Of a stretch of DNA of 64,000 bases, positions 41,751 through 50,352 are shown piece after piece. The notes below the pieces were generated by a model. That model was not told where the DNA came from, did not search any database, and saw only the letters and a list, made by a program, of their open reading frames with translations. The translations under genes and the position numbers were made by a program. Numbering within the stretch: position 1 is the first letter of the stretch; the number at the start of each line of letters is the position of its first letter. Origin of the DNA: Flavobacteriaceae bacterium (lineage in GTDB: Bacteria; Bacteroidota; Bacteroidia; Flavobacteriales; Flavobacteriaceae); contig WUAI01000001.1 in NCBI GenBank assembly GCA_009827225.1, forward strand, positions 62,001 to 126,000, read 5' to 3'.

Positions 41751-42548
41751 ATGAAAAAACAAGGCAGAGGTGGAAAAGGAAGAGCCGCAGGAAAAGGCAG
41801 GTATACTGCTGGGAATAAGCCTTCTAAAAAAAATACACCACAGGTAAAGCCGGGTATTCGACTGAATAAATACATCGCAAACAGTGGTATTTGTTCACGG
41901 CGCGAAGCGGATTTGTACATAGCTACCGGACAGGTTTCCGTGAATGGAAAGGTGATTAATGAGATGGGATACAAGGTTCAACCCGGAGATGAGGTGAAGT
42001 TCGATGGCCGGCGCATCAGCCCGGAACCCAATACTTTTGTGCTCTTAAATAAACCGAAAGGGGTGGCTACAACCAATAGTGAGTCCAAAGGATTGACCGT
42101 GATGGACATCATCGCCAATGCCACCAATGCTAAAGTTAGACCATTTGGAAGGTTGGGCCGAAATGCAACGGGACTCCTTCTGTTTACCAATGATGAGACC
42201 TTTCGCCAGAAGTTCAGCAAGAAAGGAATCGACCGGTTATTTCATATTGAATTGGATAAGAACTTAAAAGCACAGGATCTGAAGCAAATTTCCGAAGGAT
42301 TAAAGATCGACGGGAAATTGGTGGAAGTGGAAGAAGTGAGTTATGTAAATAATGCGCCCAAAAGAGAAGTTGGATTGAAAATTAAGCATACAGGAAATAG
42401 CATCATCCGGACTATCTTCGATCAATTGGGCTATGATGTAGTTAAAATCGACTGTGTTACGTTGGGACCTCTTACCAAAAAGGATCTGCCTCGGGGCAGG
42501 TATCGCATTCTAACCGAACAGGAGATCAGTCTTTTTGGGATGCTCTAG
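41751..42548 (+). CDS. RsuA/RluB-family pseudouridine-synthase-like protein, catalytic Asp replaced
   Basis: A 265-residue protein: a basic Lys/Gly-rich N-terminus (about 1-33), an S4 RNA-binding domain (RLNKYIANSGICSRREAD), and an RsuA/RluB-type synthase domain. The catalytic motif, normally GRLDxxTxG with Asp, reads GRLGRNATG here, so residue 136 is Gly and the essential Asp is missing. The later motif NRxIRR is also altered (GNSIIRTIFD). The protein may bind rRNA without modifying it. The start is ATG 41751, with a promoter box upstream. Its last 39 bp overlap the convergent glycosyltransferase gene. Confidence 0.88.
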   Translation: MKKQGRGGKGRAAGKGRYTAGNKPSKKNTPQVKPGIRLNKYIANSGICSRREADLYIATGQVSVNGKVINEMGYKVQPGDEVKFDGRRISPEPNTFVLLNKPKGVATTNSESKGLTVMDIIANATNAKVRPFGRLGRNATGLLLFTNDETFRQKFSKKGIDRLFHIELDKNLKAQDLKQISEGLKIDGKLVEVEEVSYVNNAPKREVGLKIKHTGNSIIRTIFDQLGYDVVKIDCVTLGPLTKKDLPRGRYRILTEQEISLFGML

Positions 42549-43895
42549 GTTTTTGCTTGGCCTTTGAAACAGCTCCCAGACAAAATATCCAATTACCAAT
42601 ACGTATTCTACTGCTACCAACCATAGGTTTTCTTTGAACCCTTCGGAACCATAAGCTGAGTAGGTAAGGAAGACCAAGGCGCTCCACAGAATAGGGAAAC
42701 GATACCTGGTAAACATACACAAGACCAAAGGAGTAGCGATATACCAGGGATGTACGGTGGTGGACAACAGAAAATAGAATCCGATAGTCAACAACATCGC
42801 CGTTGTCAATTTTTGTAAAGAATCGTTCTTTCGGAACAATGATAAGAACAGCACAAAAGCAATTACGACCCACGGCATTATTTTACCGGTGATGTAAATG
42901 ATATTCCAGCCAATGGTCTTAAAACTAATCCAACGTACGATATAATGCACACTCGCATTAAATTCAAAATCGTTGAACCATAGCGCGATGGTTTGAAAAA
43001 AGTTCGAGGCAAATTCCGAAGACAAAAAGGGAGCAAAGGTAATTGCTACCGATCCAATAATGATCCAGAAGAATTTTTTCAATCGCCAGAAACCGGCACT
43101 AAATAATCCTTTGTCGACAAAGAATCTATAGAACAATGGCAGGAAAATGAGTGGTATAAGCTTTACAGAAATTGAGAGTCCGATGAGGACTGCGGCCCAT
43201 GCCCACTTTCCTCTCACAAGCAGATAGAGTGCCCAAACCAAAAAGAATAGCATGACTCCCTCAAAATGCAGATTGCCGGTGAGTTCAATAATGATGAACG
43301 GATTTAAAAAATACCAGAATAATTTCGAAATGGGAAGACCGAGTGATTCGAGAAGCTTTTTACCGAAGTAAAGTATTCCGATATCAGCGAGAATAATGAT
43401 CATTCTCAATACAATGACCGGACCCAAAATACTTTTGCCTCCCAGCAACGCTGCAATGCCAAAAAGCAGCTGATTTACCGGGGGGTAATTACTGTAATGA
43501 CTTCCATTAAGATTCCCCATACCGGCATATAACTCCTGAGCTTGCCCTACTACCAGCTCTCCCATCTCAAGATAAGTTTCCGGGGTGATGAGATAGGGAT
43601 TGATCCCCTGGATGAGGAGACGGCCATCCCAGATAAACCGATAAAAGTCCTGGGATAGATTTGGAATAGCGGGAAGGAAGACGATACGAAGTAGTACCCC
43701 AATCCCTGCCAATAACCAAAAATTTGAACCAAATACGCCAATAAGTCGCCAGCTCAGAATAAATAGTCCGGCTATCAGGGAGATTAATTTAATGAAGTCA
43801 CTTCTTTCTAAATCGTAAGCAAAACTTCCATATAAGATTGCACAAGCCAGTGCAAACAGAAGAGGTAGCCAATTAGATTTTAGATAGGAAAGCAT
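42510..43895 (-). CDS. Polyprenol-phosphate-mannose-dependent-type membrane glycosyltransferase (GT87-like)
   Basis: A 461-residue integral membrane protein with about 11-12 hydrophobic helices and a large first periplasmic loop containing the acidic/aromatic motif SQDFYRFIWDGRLLIQGINP, typical of GT-C/GT87 enzymes (mannosyltransferase MptB-like, DUF2029). These transfer a sugar from a polyprenyl-phosphate donor on the outer face of the inner membrane. The start is 2 bp after the stop of the PD40 lipoprotein gene, so both share a transcript. Its 3' end overlaps the convergent pseudouridine-synthase-like gene by 39 bp. Acceptor unknown. Confidence 0.85.
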   Translation of the reverse strand: MLSYLKSNWLPLLFALACAILYGSFAYDLERSDFIKLISLIAGLFILSWRLIGVFGSNFWLLAGIGVLLRIVFLPAIPNLSQDFYRFIWDGRLLIQGINPYLITPETYLEMGELVVGQAQELYAGMGNLNGSHYSNYPPVNQLLFGIAALLGGKSILGPVIVLRMIIILADIGILYFGKKLLESLGLPISKLFWYFLNPFIIIELTGNLHFEGVMLFFLVWALYLLVRGKWAWAAVLIGLSISVKLIPLIFLPLFYRFFVDKGLFSAGFWRLKKFFWIIIGSVAITFAPFLSSEFASNFFQTIALWFNDFEFNASVHYIVRWISFKTIGWNIIYITGKIMPWVVIAFVLFLSLFRKNDSLQKLTTAMLLTIGFYFLLSTTVHPWYIATPLVLCMFTRYRFPILWSALVFLTYSAYGSEGFKENLWLVAVEYVLVIGYFVWELFQRPSKNLEHPKKTDLLFG

Positions 43896-43896
43896 T

Positions 43897-45015
43897 TTAG
43901 TCCTGCCATTCGGCTATGAATAAATTGGTATCTCTGGTTCCTCCATTATTTCGGTTGGAAGAAAACACCAGGTATCTCCCGTCATTTGAGAATACTGGGA
44001 AGGCATCAAAAGTCTCACCGTGAGTGACTCTTTTTAGATTTTTCCCATCGATATCAATCATGTAGAGATTAAATGGGAATCCTCTTTCAGCCTCAAAGTT
44101 GCTGGAAAACAGAATTTTTTCACCGCTGGGATGAAAGAAGGGACTCCAGTTGGCATTCCCCAGGTTGGTGAGTTGTCTTAAGTCGCTGCCATCGGCATTA
44201 CAGATATACAGTTCCATTTCCGTGGGTTGAACCAATCCGCGGGCGAGCAGATCCTTATATTCTGTGATCTCTTCTTCGGTTTTTGGACGAGAAGATCTGA
44301 AAATAAGTTTGGTTCCGTCGGGAGAGAAAAATGCTCCGCCGTCATAACCCAATTCGTCGGTAATCTGCTTTACATCGCTACCATCAATATTCATGGTATA
44401 TAACTCCAAATCTCCGCTTCTAGTCGAAGTAAATACGATTTTATCACCTTTGGGTGAAACGGTTGCCTCGGCATCGTATCCCGGTTCATCGGTTAATTGT
44501 CCTGTGATATTGCCATCGAGATCGGCCACAAAAATGTCGAAGCTGTCATACACCGGCCATACGTACTTTCCATTCTCTCTTAAAGGAACTTCTGGACATT
44601 GCTCATTGACCAAATGTGTAGAGGCATATACAAAATGTTTATTATCCGGCAGGAAGTAAGAGCAAGTAGTCCGGCCTTTGCCGGTGCTTATCATCGGAGG
44701 TTGAGTACCATTGAAGGTTTCATCCGCATTCATCAGAAACATTTGATCACAACCTACACCCCAATCCTTGTAATTCGATTGGAATACCAACTGTTTATCA
44801 TCAAAACTCCAATAGGCTTCTGCATTGTCACCACCAAAGGTTACTTGCCTGATATTCTTGAAATGAACTTCTTCAGGATAGATTAAGGAATCATTGTCCC
44901 AAACCATTTCGGATTTTTCCTCTTTTGCTTCGGATTTTTCTTCGGAAGGCTTTTCTGTAGAATTTTTACACGAAATTAACAAGCTTAGTAACAAAAGCGA
45001 CAATAAAAGTCTCAT
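43897..45015 (-). CDS. TolB-like PD40 beta-propeller lipoprotein
   Basis: A 372-residue lipoprotein: signal peptide with lipobox LISC (Cys15), a Ser/Glu/Lys linker, then a beta-propeller of WD40-like PD40 repeats, each with the SPDGxKIxFxS pattern (VSPKGDKIVFTSTRSGDLEL, FSPDGTKLIFRSSRP, FSNDGRYLVFSSNRN are representative). Such proteins act as periplasmic or surface scaffolds or sugar/peptide binders. I use the ATG at 45015 because it gives a proper lipoprotein signal; a longer frame upstream would run through the divergent gene. It precedes the membrane glycosyltransferase gene by 2 bp and is divergent from the M28 peptidase with a 31-bp gap. Confidence 0.87.
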   Translation of the reverse strand: MRLLLSLLLLSLLISCKNSTEKPSEEKSEAKEEKSEMVWDNDSLIYPEEVHFKNIRQVTFGGDNAEAYWSFDDKQLVFQSNYKDWGVGCDQMFLMNADETFNGTQPPMISTGKGRTTCSYFLPDNKHFVYASTHLVNEQCPEVPLRENGKYVWPVYDSFDIFVADLDGNITGQLTDEPGYDAEATVSPKGDKIVFTSTRSGDLELYTMNIDGSDVKQITDELGYDGGAFFSPDGTKLIFRSSRPKTEEEITEYKDLLARGLVQPTEMELYICNADGSDLRQLTNLGNANWSPFFHPSGEKILFSSNFEAERGFPFNLYMIDIDGKNLKRVTHGETFDAFPVFSNDGRYLVFSSNRNNGGTRDTNLFIAEWQD

Positions 45016-45023
45016 AATTAAAT

Positions 45024-45031
45024 TAATTTTG
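45024..45031 (+). promoter_or_regulatory. Predicted -7 box of the M28 peptidase gene
   Basis: TAATTTTG is an exact TAnnTTTG match, 15 nt upstream of the ATG at 45047. It sits in the 31-bp gap shared with the divergent PD40 gene, so the -33 region of this promoter lies within the coding start of the other gene. Confidence 0.5.
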
Positions 45032-45046
45032 TGCAAAAATAATGAT

Positions 45047-46273
45047 ATGCGATTAATTACCCTCCTATTTAGCCTTTTGATTCTTATTTCCTGTAAGCAG
45101 GAAAAACAGAATGCAGTTTCCATGCGTGAAGATGTTACGGTTTTGGCAAGTGATGATTTTATGGGTCGTGAGACCGGAACTGAAGGAGAGCTAAAAGCAG
45201 CCGAATATATCGCTTCGAGGTTTGAGGATCTTGGGGTACAACCAAAAGGGTCAGACGGGTATTTTCAAAATTTTAATTTCCGAAATAGCTCAAATCCGCA
45301 TGAGCAGGCTCAAATTACAGATAGTGTTGGTGATGGACTGATAACCGGGAGAAATGTAGTCGCTTTCATTGATAATGAGGCAAAAAATACAGTTGTTATC
45401 GGAGCGCATTACGATCATCTTGGTATGGGGGGAATTGGTTCCTTGCATCGAGAAGGAGCGGCTATTCACAACGGGGCGGATGATAATGCCAGTGGAGTTG
45501 CCGTTATGTTGGACTTGGCCAGACGATTGTCCGGAATGGAAAATGCCAGCAACTTCTTATTTATTGCCTTCTCGGGTGAAGAAATGGGTTTATTGGGCTC
45601 TGCCTATTGGGTAAAGAACCCGACCGTGGATATTGAGGCGGTTAATTATATGATAAATCTGGACATGGTTGGACGTATGAATGACGAAAAAACAATTGCT
45701 GTTCATGGGGTGGGTACATCTCCCGTGTTTAAACAAACGCTTTTTGCCAATAATACCATGGATCTTACGATTGTAGAAAACGAAAGTGGAAAGGGACCCA
45801 GCGACTATACATCATTTTACATCGTGGATATTCCTGTACTGCATTTCTTTACAGGCCAACATGAAGATTATCATAAGCCCAGCGACGATGCCGATAAACT
45901 GAACTACAACGGGATGAAGTTAGTTTCCAATTATATTTATTCCATTATCCAGGATCTCGACGATGATGGTGAATTGGCCTTCAGAAAGACCAAAGATGAG
46001 AGTACGGAAGTTCCTGCATTCAAGGTAGCCCTCGGAGTGGTACCCGATTATCTTTTCACGGGTGAAGGAATGAGAATTGATGGTGTGAGTGACGACAAGC
46101 CTGCTCAAAAGGCAGGACTTCAAAAAGGTGATGTGGTAAAAAAGCTTGATACCATCAGTGTTACCGATATGATGAGTTATATGAAAGCTCTGGCCACCTA
46201 TGAAAATGGGCAAAAATGTATGGTTACCGTTGAACGGGAAGGCGAAATGCTGGAAGTAGAAGTCGAATTTTAA
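45047..46273 (+). CDS. M28 metallopeptidase lipoprotein with PDZ domain
   Basis: A 408-residue lipoprotein (lipobox ILISC, Cys16) with an M28 zinc aminopeptidase domain. Metal ligands and catalytic residues appear in GAHYDHLG, GADDNASG, FSGEEMGLLGS, NLDMVGRM and EDYHKPSDD. The last 100 residues form a PDZ domain (GMRIDGVSDDKPAQKAGLQKGD, first part) that may bind protein C-termini. It acts in the periplasm or on the outer membrane, trimming peptides. I chose the ATG at 45047 as it gives the lipoprotein signal; longer frames run over the divergent gene. It converges with the LpxR-like genes, with no gap. Confidence 0.92.
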   Translation: MRLITLLFSLLILISCKQEKQNAVSMREDVTVLASDDFMGRETGTEGELKAAEYIASRFEDLGVQPKGSDGYFQNFNFRNSSNPHEQAQITDSVGDGLITGRNVVAFIDNEAKNTVVIGAHYDHLGMGGIGSLHREGAAIHNGADDNASGVAVMLDLARRLSGMENASNFLFIAFSGEEMGLLGSAYWVKNPTVDIEAVNYMINLDMVGRMNDEKTIAVHGVGTSPVFKQTLFANNTMDLTIVENESGKGPSDYTSFYIVDIPVLHFFTGQHEDYHKPSDDADKLNYNGMKLVSNYIYSIIQDLDDDGELAFRKTKDESTEVPAFKVALGVVPDYLFTGEGMRIDGVSDDKPAQKAGLQKGDVVKKLDTISVTDMMSYMKALATYENGQKCMVTVEREGEMLEVEVEF

Positions 46274-47200
46274 TCAGAAACTTCTTCCGTAAGACAAAGT
46301 GAGGAATTGATGGTCGGTTACTGATGCCGCCTCACGAGTTGTAAACCGATACCCTATCTTATAGTCGTTCTTATCTGAACGATGTCGAAAATCGAATCCT
46401 AAATTTAATATGGCCGATTTCGGTTCCAGATCGAAAGTACTATTTCCAATGGTATATTCTTCCTGCAAGAACGCGTTGTAACCTACGAAGCGATATCCTA
46501 CGCTCAACGCAAAATAAATTTCTCTTTGAGTCGATCCAATCTGATTGTAGGCTATGCTGTTTTTCATTTCATTACGACGGCCAAAAAACGCCGTAAACTG
46601 TGGTTGAGCGTAAATGTCCTTAGAGCCCGCTGCGGCGGTTGCGGAAACCGCAAGATGTACACCGAACGGCACGGGGGCCAGCTTCCATTCTTTATAAATT
46701 CCGGCTAACAAATTGGCGTGAAATTGATTGTTGATTTCATTTTCCCAGGTTGGGGCGGGCCAACGTACTATGGCGTTATGGTACCATCTTTGGAAGGCTC
46801 CTGCCCCTGAAGCCGGACCAGCGATTCCCACTTGAGCGCCTATTTCCAGAAGTGTATTTCCTTGCACTCCGGACCATACAGAATTCAAACGTAGGTATCC
46901 TGCATACAAACGATCGATCTCACTGATCAATTCCGTATCGATATTGTTGGGAGTATAGACCTCCTGCCCCAGATTAAATCTCAGCTGTTCCGTAAAGGTG
47001 TTGAACAAGTTACGTTTCAGCTTGCGGGTGTAACCCACAAAAATGCCGCTGGAATAATATCGATCGGTGAGTAAAAAGAAATCGTTATCATGACCGATCT
47101 CGATCTGATTGTACACCATTTCCTCATTAGTTTGCTGTGAGAACACCCTTCCGAAGAAAATCAAGAAAATACCAAAGGCGAGGTAATGGTACTTCTTCAT
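46274..47200 (-). CDS. LpxR-like (DUF2219) outer-membrane lipid A deacylase, copy 2
   Basis: A 308-residue outer-membrane beta-barrel with signal peptide (1-21) and C-terminal aromatic residue (YGRSF). The LpxR/DUF2219 signature HDNDFFLLTDRYYSSGIFVG holds the Asn-Asp pair and the loop used by Salmonella LpxR to remove the 3'-acyloxyacyl chain of lipid A. It is 1 bp after its paralog, forming a tandem pair. Both copies keep the NDxxxxTDRYYxxG core, so both may be active. It is the last gene of the MORN/GT2/GT2/LpxR/LpxR operon. Confidence 0.87.
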   Translation of the reverse strand: MKKYHYLAFGIFLIFFGRVFSQQTNEEMVYNQIEIGHDNDFFLLTDRYYSSGIFVGYTRKLKRNLFNTFTEQLRFNLGQEVYTPNNIDTELISEIDRLYAGYLRLNSVWSGVQGNTLLEIGAQVGIAGPASGAGAFQRWYHNAIVRWPAPTWENEINNQFHANLLAGIYKEWKLAPVPFGVHLAVSATAAAGSKDIYAQPQFTAFFGRRNEMKNSIAYNQIGSTQREIYFALSVGYRFVGYNAFLQEEYTIGNSTFDLEPKSAILNLGFDFRHRSDKNDYKIGYRFTTREAASVTDHQFLTLSYGRSF

Positions 47201-47201
47201 T

Positions 47202-48113
47202 CTAAAAAGCCTTTGAATAAGATACTAACATATACAAATGAGGTTTAACAGTTCGTGTGGTTGGGGTGCTAAAATTATAAGAGACTTTATAACTGCCTCT
47301 ATTCTTGCGATAGTACATTTCGAAATTATATAAAAACATATTCTGATAAGGTTCGACGAGAAAAACGGAATTATCTTTCAGAACATTGCCTTCCAATAGT
47401 GCATCCTGCATAATAAATCGATAACCGGCTCTCACAGCAAAGAAAAGCTCCGTTTCGAGATTGCCTAATTGCTGATACGCAGAACTTTGGTTCATGGGTT
47501 GTCTTTTTCCCAGGTAAACGGCGATGTCTTGTTGAAGGAAAATGTCCTTAGTGCCCAAAGCTCCTGAGGGATTGAGACTTAAAAAAACTTGAAATGGACG
47601 AGTATCCATGTCCCATTCCCGGACATAGTTCAAGTAAAAGTTGGCATGGAACCCATTCTTAATTTGATCTTCCCAAGCGGAGACCCGGGAATCCTCGGCA
47701 ATATTTTCATGAAAAAAACTTTGTACGGCTTCAGCACCGGAGAATGGACCCGTAAAACCGAAAAGCACCTTATAATCCCACAGTCTTTTTGTATTGCTTA
47801 CTGTAAGTGCATTTGATATCCCGAAGAAACCCACATAAGGACGATCAAAAAATTCTATTCGGTTTGCGAGTATGTCGGACGGTGTGTAGAATTGTTGCAA
47901 AACAAAGGCGCTGTAATGCCTGGTATTTGTAGTGTCCTTTCCTTTGTCCAGCAATTTTCTCAATCCGATGAAGGTTCCTGTCGTGTAATACCTGTCCGTA
48001 AACAACAGAAAATCGTTATCGTGTCTCAGCTCAAACTGATGATCGTAGATGCGGTTGGTATTTTTTTTGAAATTTTCATCCTGAGACAAAGTGCTCAGAG
48101 GATGCAAAAGCAC
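47202..48113 (-). CDS. LpxR-like (DUF2219) outer-membrane lipid A deacylase, copy 1, start uncertain
   Basis: At least 303 residues from a GTG at 48113, with the same LpxR core (HDNDFLLFTDRYYTTGTFIG) and an aromatic C-terminus (YSKAF) as its neighbour. From this GTG the signal peptide is too short (MLLHPLSTLSQ). In-frame codons upstream read NRTITFISFCVIV, an excellent signal h-region, back to an ATC at 48150-48152, but no ATG, GTG or TTG exists between that point and the upstream stop. Either a rare ATC/ATT start is used, the start codon has mutated, or a sequencing error is present. It is the first of the LpxR tandem pair, about 17-56 bp after the glycosyltransferase stop. Confidence 0.82.
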   Translation of the reverse strand: MLLHPLSTLSQDENFKKNTNRIYDHQFELRHDNDFLLFTDRYYTTGTFIGLRKLLDKGKDTTNTRHYSAFVLQQFYTPSDILANRIEFFDRPYVGFFGISNALTVSNTKRLWDYKVLFGFTGPFSGAEAVQSFFHENIAEDSRVSAWEDQIKNGFHANFYLNYVREWDMDTRPFQVFLSLNPSGALGTKDIFLQQDIAVYLGKRQPMNQSSAYQQLGNLETELFFAVRAGYRFIMQDALLEGNVLKDNSVFLVEPYQNMFLYNFEMYYRKNRGSYKVSYNFSTPTTRTVKPHLYMLVSYSKAF

Positions 48114-48169
48114 AATTACGCAAAACGAAATAAAGGTAATTGTTCTGTTGATAAGCGCTGGATTGTTGA

Positions 48170-49660
48170 TTAGACTTTGCTCGTAATACTCTTGAAAAAT
48201 ACGAAACCAAATCCAATAAACAACATAAGATGGAATGGGAATAGCCCGAAATCACCTCCCTGATCTCCTACTATGAACGCGCTATACATTCCGAAGGCAA
48301 AGTAGAGCATGAGCAACCCTTCGATGATTACGTTGGGCGAGATCTTATTGCGGAGATATTTGTTGCCCTTCCAACTGTCTTTTAAGGAACTAATGTTAAA
48401 CTTAGGGGTACGAATGAATTCACTCTTTTTTCCAATATGACCTTCGAGTACTGCAACAGAATTGTGCACCGAGAAGCCCATAGCAATGGAAAAGAACACA
48501 AAGAACATCCCCACATATTCAAGGAAACGGGAGAACCCACCACCATATATATTTTTAAAAGTAAACCAGTAACAAATGAAAAATATAAGGGTACTGATCA
48601 CAAAGAAGCTCATGATAATAAAGTAGGCCTTTAAATGAGCATATTCATTTTTGATGTACAACATTGGAATGCTCAATACTGCGACAATCAAGATGTTCAA
48701 AAACATGGTACTGTTAAGCAAATGAAGAATTCCATGCACTTTCGTTTTGAATGAGGCGTTCTTGTTCCGCAACACTTTCCACAACATCTTTTGGAAATTT
48801 TCTGCACCACCTTTATTCCATCGGAATTGCTGGGATCGTGCAGCGCTAATCACCACCGGAAGTTCCGCAGGCGTTTCCACTTCTTCCAGATATTTAAATT
48901 TCCAGTTCTTTAATTGAGCCCTGTAGCTTAGATCGAGATCTTCGGTTAGTGTATCTCCTTCCCAATTTCCGGCATCGATGATGCATTCTCTTCTCCATAC
49001 CCCGGCGGTACCATTGAAATTAATAAAATGACCTTCGCTGTTTCGGCCTACCTGTTCCAGAGTAAAGTGGGCATCCAGGGCAAAAGCCTGCACGCGGGTG
49101 AGCAAAGAGTATTCCCGATTGAGGTGTCCCCATCGGGTTTGTACCACCCCAATTTCAGGATTCTTAAAATATGGAATGGTGTTTAATAACCAGTTTTTCT
49201 TCGGAAGGAAATCAGCATCAAAGATTGCGATAAACTCTCCTTTGGCGGTTTTGAGTCCTTCCTTTAGCGCTCCTGCTTTAAATCCTACCCGGTTCTCACG
49301 GGTAACATGTTGGATGTCCAGCCCCGTGGCCTGTAGCTCTCGAATTTGTTTTGCGGTGGCGTCAAAAGATTCGTCCGTGGAATCATCCAGCACCTGAATC
49401 TCAAGCTTGTCTTTCGGATACTCTATTTCAGCAATATTGCTCAGTAAGCGCTCCATCACATACAATTCATTGAACACAGGGAGTTGAATAGTAACATGAG
49501 GCACTTCCTCAGGATTGCTGAGGTCGAACCTGGGACATTGGTCTTTCTTACGTCGGGATCTCAGGTAGTTAAGAAGCAGGTTGAGTTGTGCCAATGCATA
49601 CAGGAAGATAAGTATGAGGGCAACCGAGTATATGACAATGACAATACTTTCCAGAATCAT
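48170..49660 (-). CDS. Membrane GT2 glycosyltransferase (cellulose-synthase-like)
   Basis: A 496-residue processive-type GT2: one N-terminal helix, a cytoplasmic GT-A domain, and four to five C-terminal helices. Catalytic motifs are intact: IQLPVFNE, DDSTD, the metal site FDADF, TEDLDL for the base, and QQFRWNKG as the Q(Q/R)xRW motif. It polymerises or transfers a nucleotide-sugar to a lipid or glycan at the inner membrane; related proteins include ceramide glucosyltransferase-like and beta-glycan synthases. It overlaps the small GT2 gene by 4 bp and precedes the LpxR pair, so it probably serves envelope glycan or lipid modification. Confidence 0.9.
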   Translation of the reverse strand: MILESIVIVIYSVALILIFLYALAQLNLLLNYLRSRRKKDQCPRFDLSNPEEVPHVTIQLPVFNELYVMERLLSNIAEIEYPKDKLEIQVLDDSTDESFDATAKQIRELQATGLDIQHVTRENRVGFKAGALKEGLKTAKGEFIAIFDADFLPKKNWLLNTIPYFKNPEIGVVQTRWGHLNREYSLLTRVQAFALDAHFTLEQVGRNSEGHFINFNGTAGVWRRECIIDAGNWEGDTLTEDLDLSYRAQLKNWKFKYLEEVETPAELPVVISAARSQQFRWNKGGAENFQKMLWKVLRNKNASFKTKVHGILHLLNSTMFLNILIVAVLSIPMLYIKNEYAHLKAYFIIMSFFVISTLIFFICYWFTFKNIYGGGFSRFLEYVGMFFVFFSIAMGFSVHNSVAVLEGHIGKKSEFIRTPKFNISSLKDSWKGNKYLRNKISPNVIIEGLLMLYFAFGMYSAFIVGDQGGDFGLFPFHLMLFIGFGFVFFKSITSKV

Positions 49661-50352
49661 TTTTTGAAACTGTATTTAAAAATCCAACCTAAGATTTTTA
49701 CGCCTGCAAAGATAGCACCTTTTACCGTTCCTGAAACTTTTGAAGTTCCTATTCTGTTGCGGTAGGGAACCGGCACTTCTACATAGCTATATTTCTTTTT
49801 TAACGCCTTGAGCTGCATCTCTACCGTCCATCCGTAGGTTTTGTCGACCATCTCCAATTCCAGCAACTTTTCGTACTTGATGGCACGAAAGGGCCCAAGA
49901 TCTGTGAACCTCGAACGGAACATTATCTTCATTAAAAAGGTAGCGAGCCAGTTACCGAAAACCTGAGGTCCGGTCATCGACCCTTTTTCTCTCAGCTTTT
50001 TTGTTCGTGCACCCACTACAAAGTCGATATTATCTTCCGTAATTGGGCGAATGATATCAATTAGCTTTTCCGGATAATCACTGTAATCCCCATCCAGAAA
50101 AACGACGATGTCCGGATGACTGTCTTTAGCCTCAATATGCTCTAGCCCCTTCAAACAGGCAAAACCATAACCTCTTTGATCTTCATTCACAACGGTTGCT
50201 CCGGAATCACGTGCTACCTTGGCGGTATTATCGGAGGAGTTGTTGTTTGCCACAATAATCTCATCCACAATCGCAGGGATGTCATTTATTACCAGGCCTA
50301 TAGAGCTCTCTTCATTGTAGGCCGGAATAATTACATTTACGATTGTACTCAT
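49657..50352 (-). CDS. GT2 glycosyltransferase (DPM1/dolichol-phosphate-mannose synthase-like)
   Basis: A 231-residue soluble or peripheral GT2: N-terminal motif VIIPAYNEESSIG, Asp pair FLDGDYSDYPE, and the later NWLATFLMKIMFRSRFTDLGPFRA segment typical of polyprenyl-phosphate glycosyltransferases that make sugar-P-lipids (motif shown in part). It would load a sugar on polyprenyl phosphate in the cytoplasm for use by membrane enzymes. Start and stop each overlap a neighbour by 4 bp (MORN gene upstream, larger GT2 downstream). Confidence 0.9.
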   Translation of the reverse strand: MSTIVNVIIPAYNEESSIGLVINDIPAIVDEIIVANNNSSDNTAKVARDSGATVVNEDQRGYGFACLKGLEHIEAKDSHPDIVVFLDGDYSDYPEKLIDIIRPITEDNIDFVVGARTKKLREKGSMTGPQVFGNWLATFLMKIMFRSRFTDLGPFRAIKYEKLLELEMVDKTYGWTVEMQLKALKKKYSYVEVPVPYRNRIGTSKVSGTVKGAIFAGVKILGWIFKYSFKK

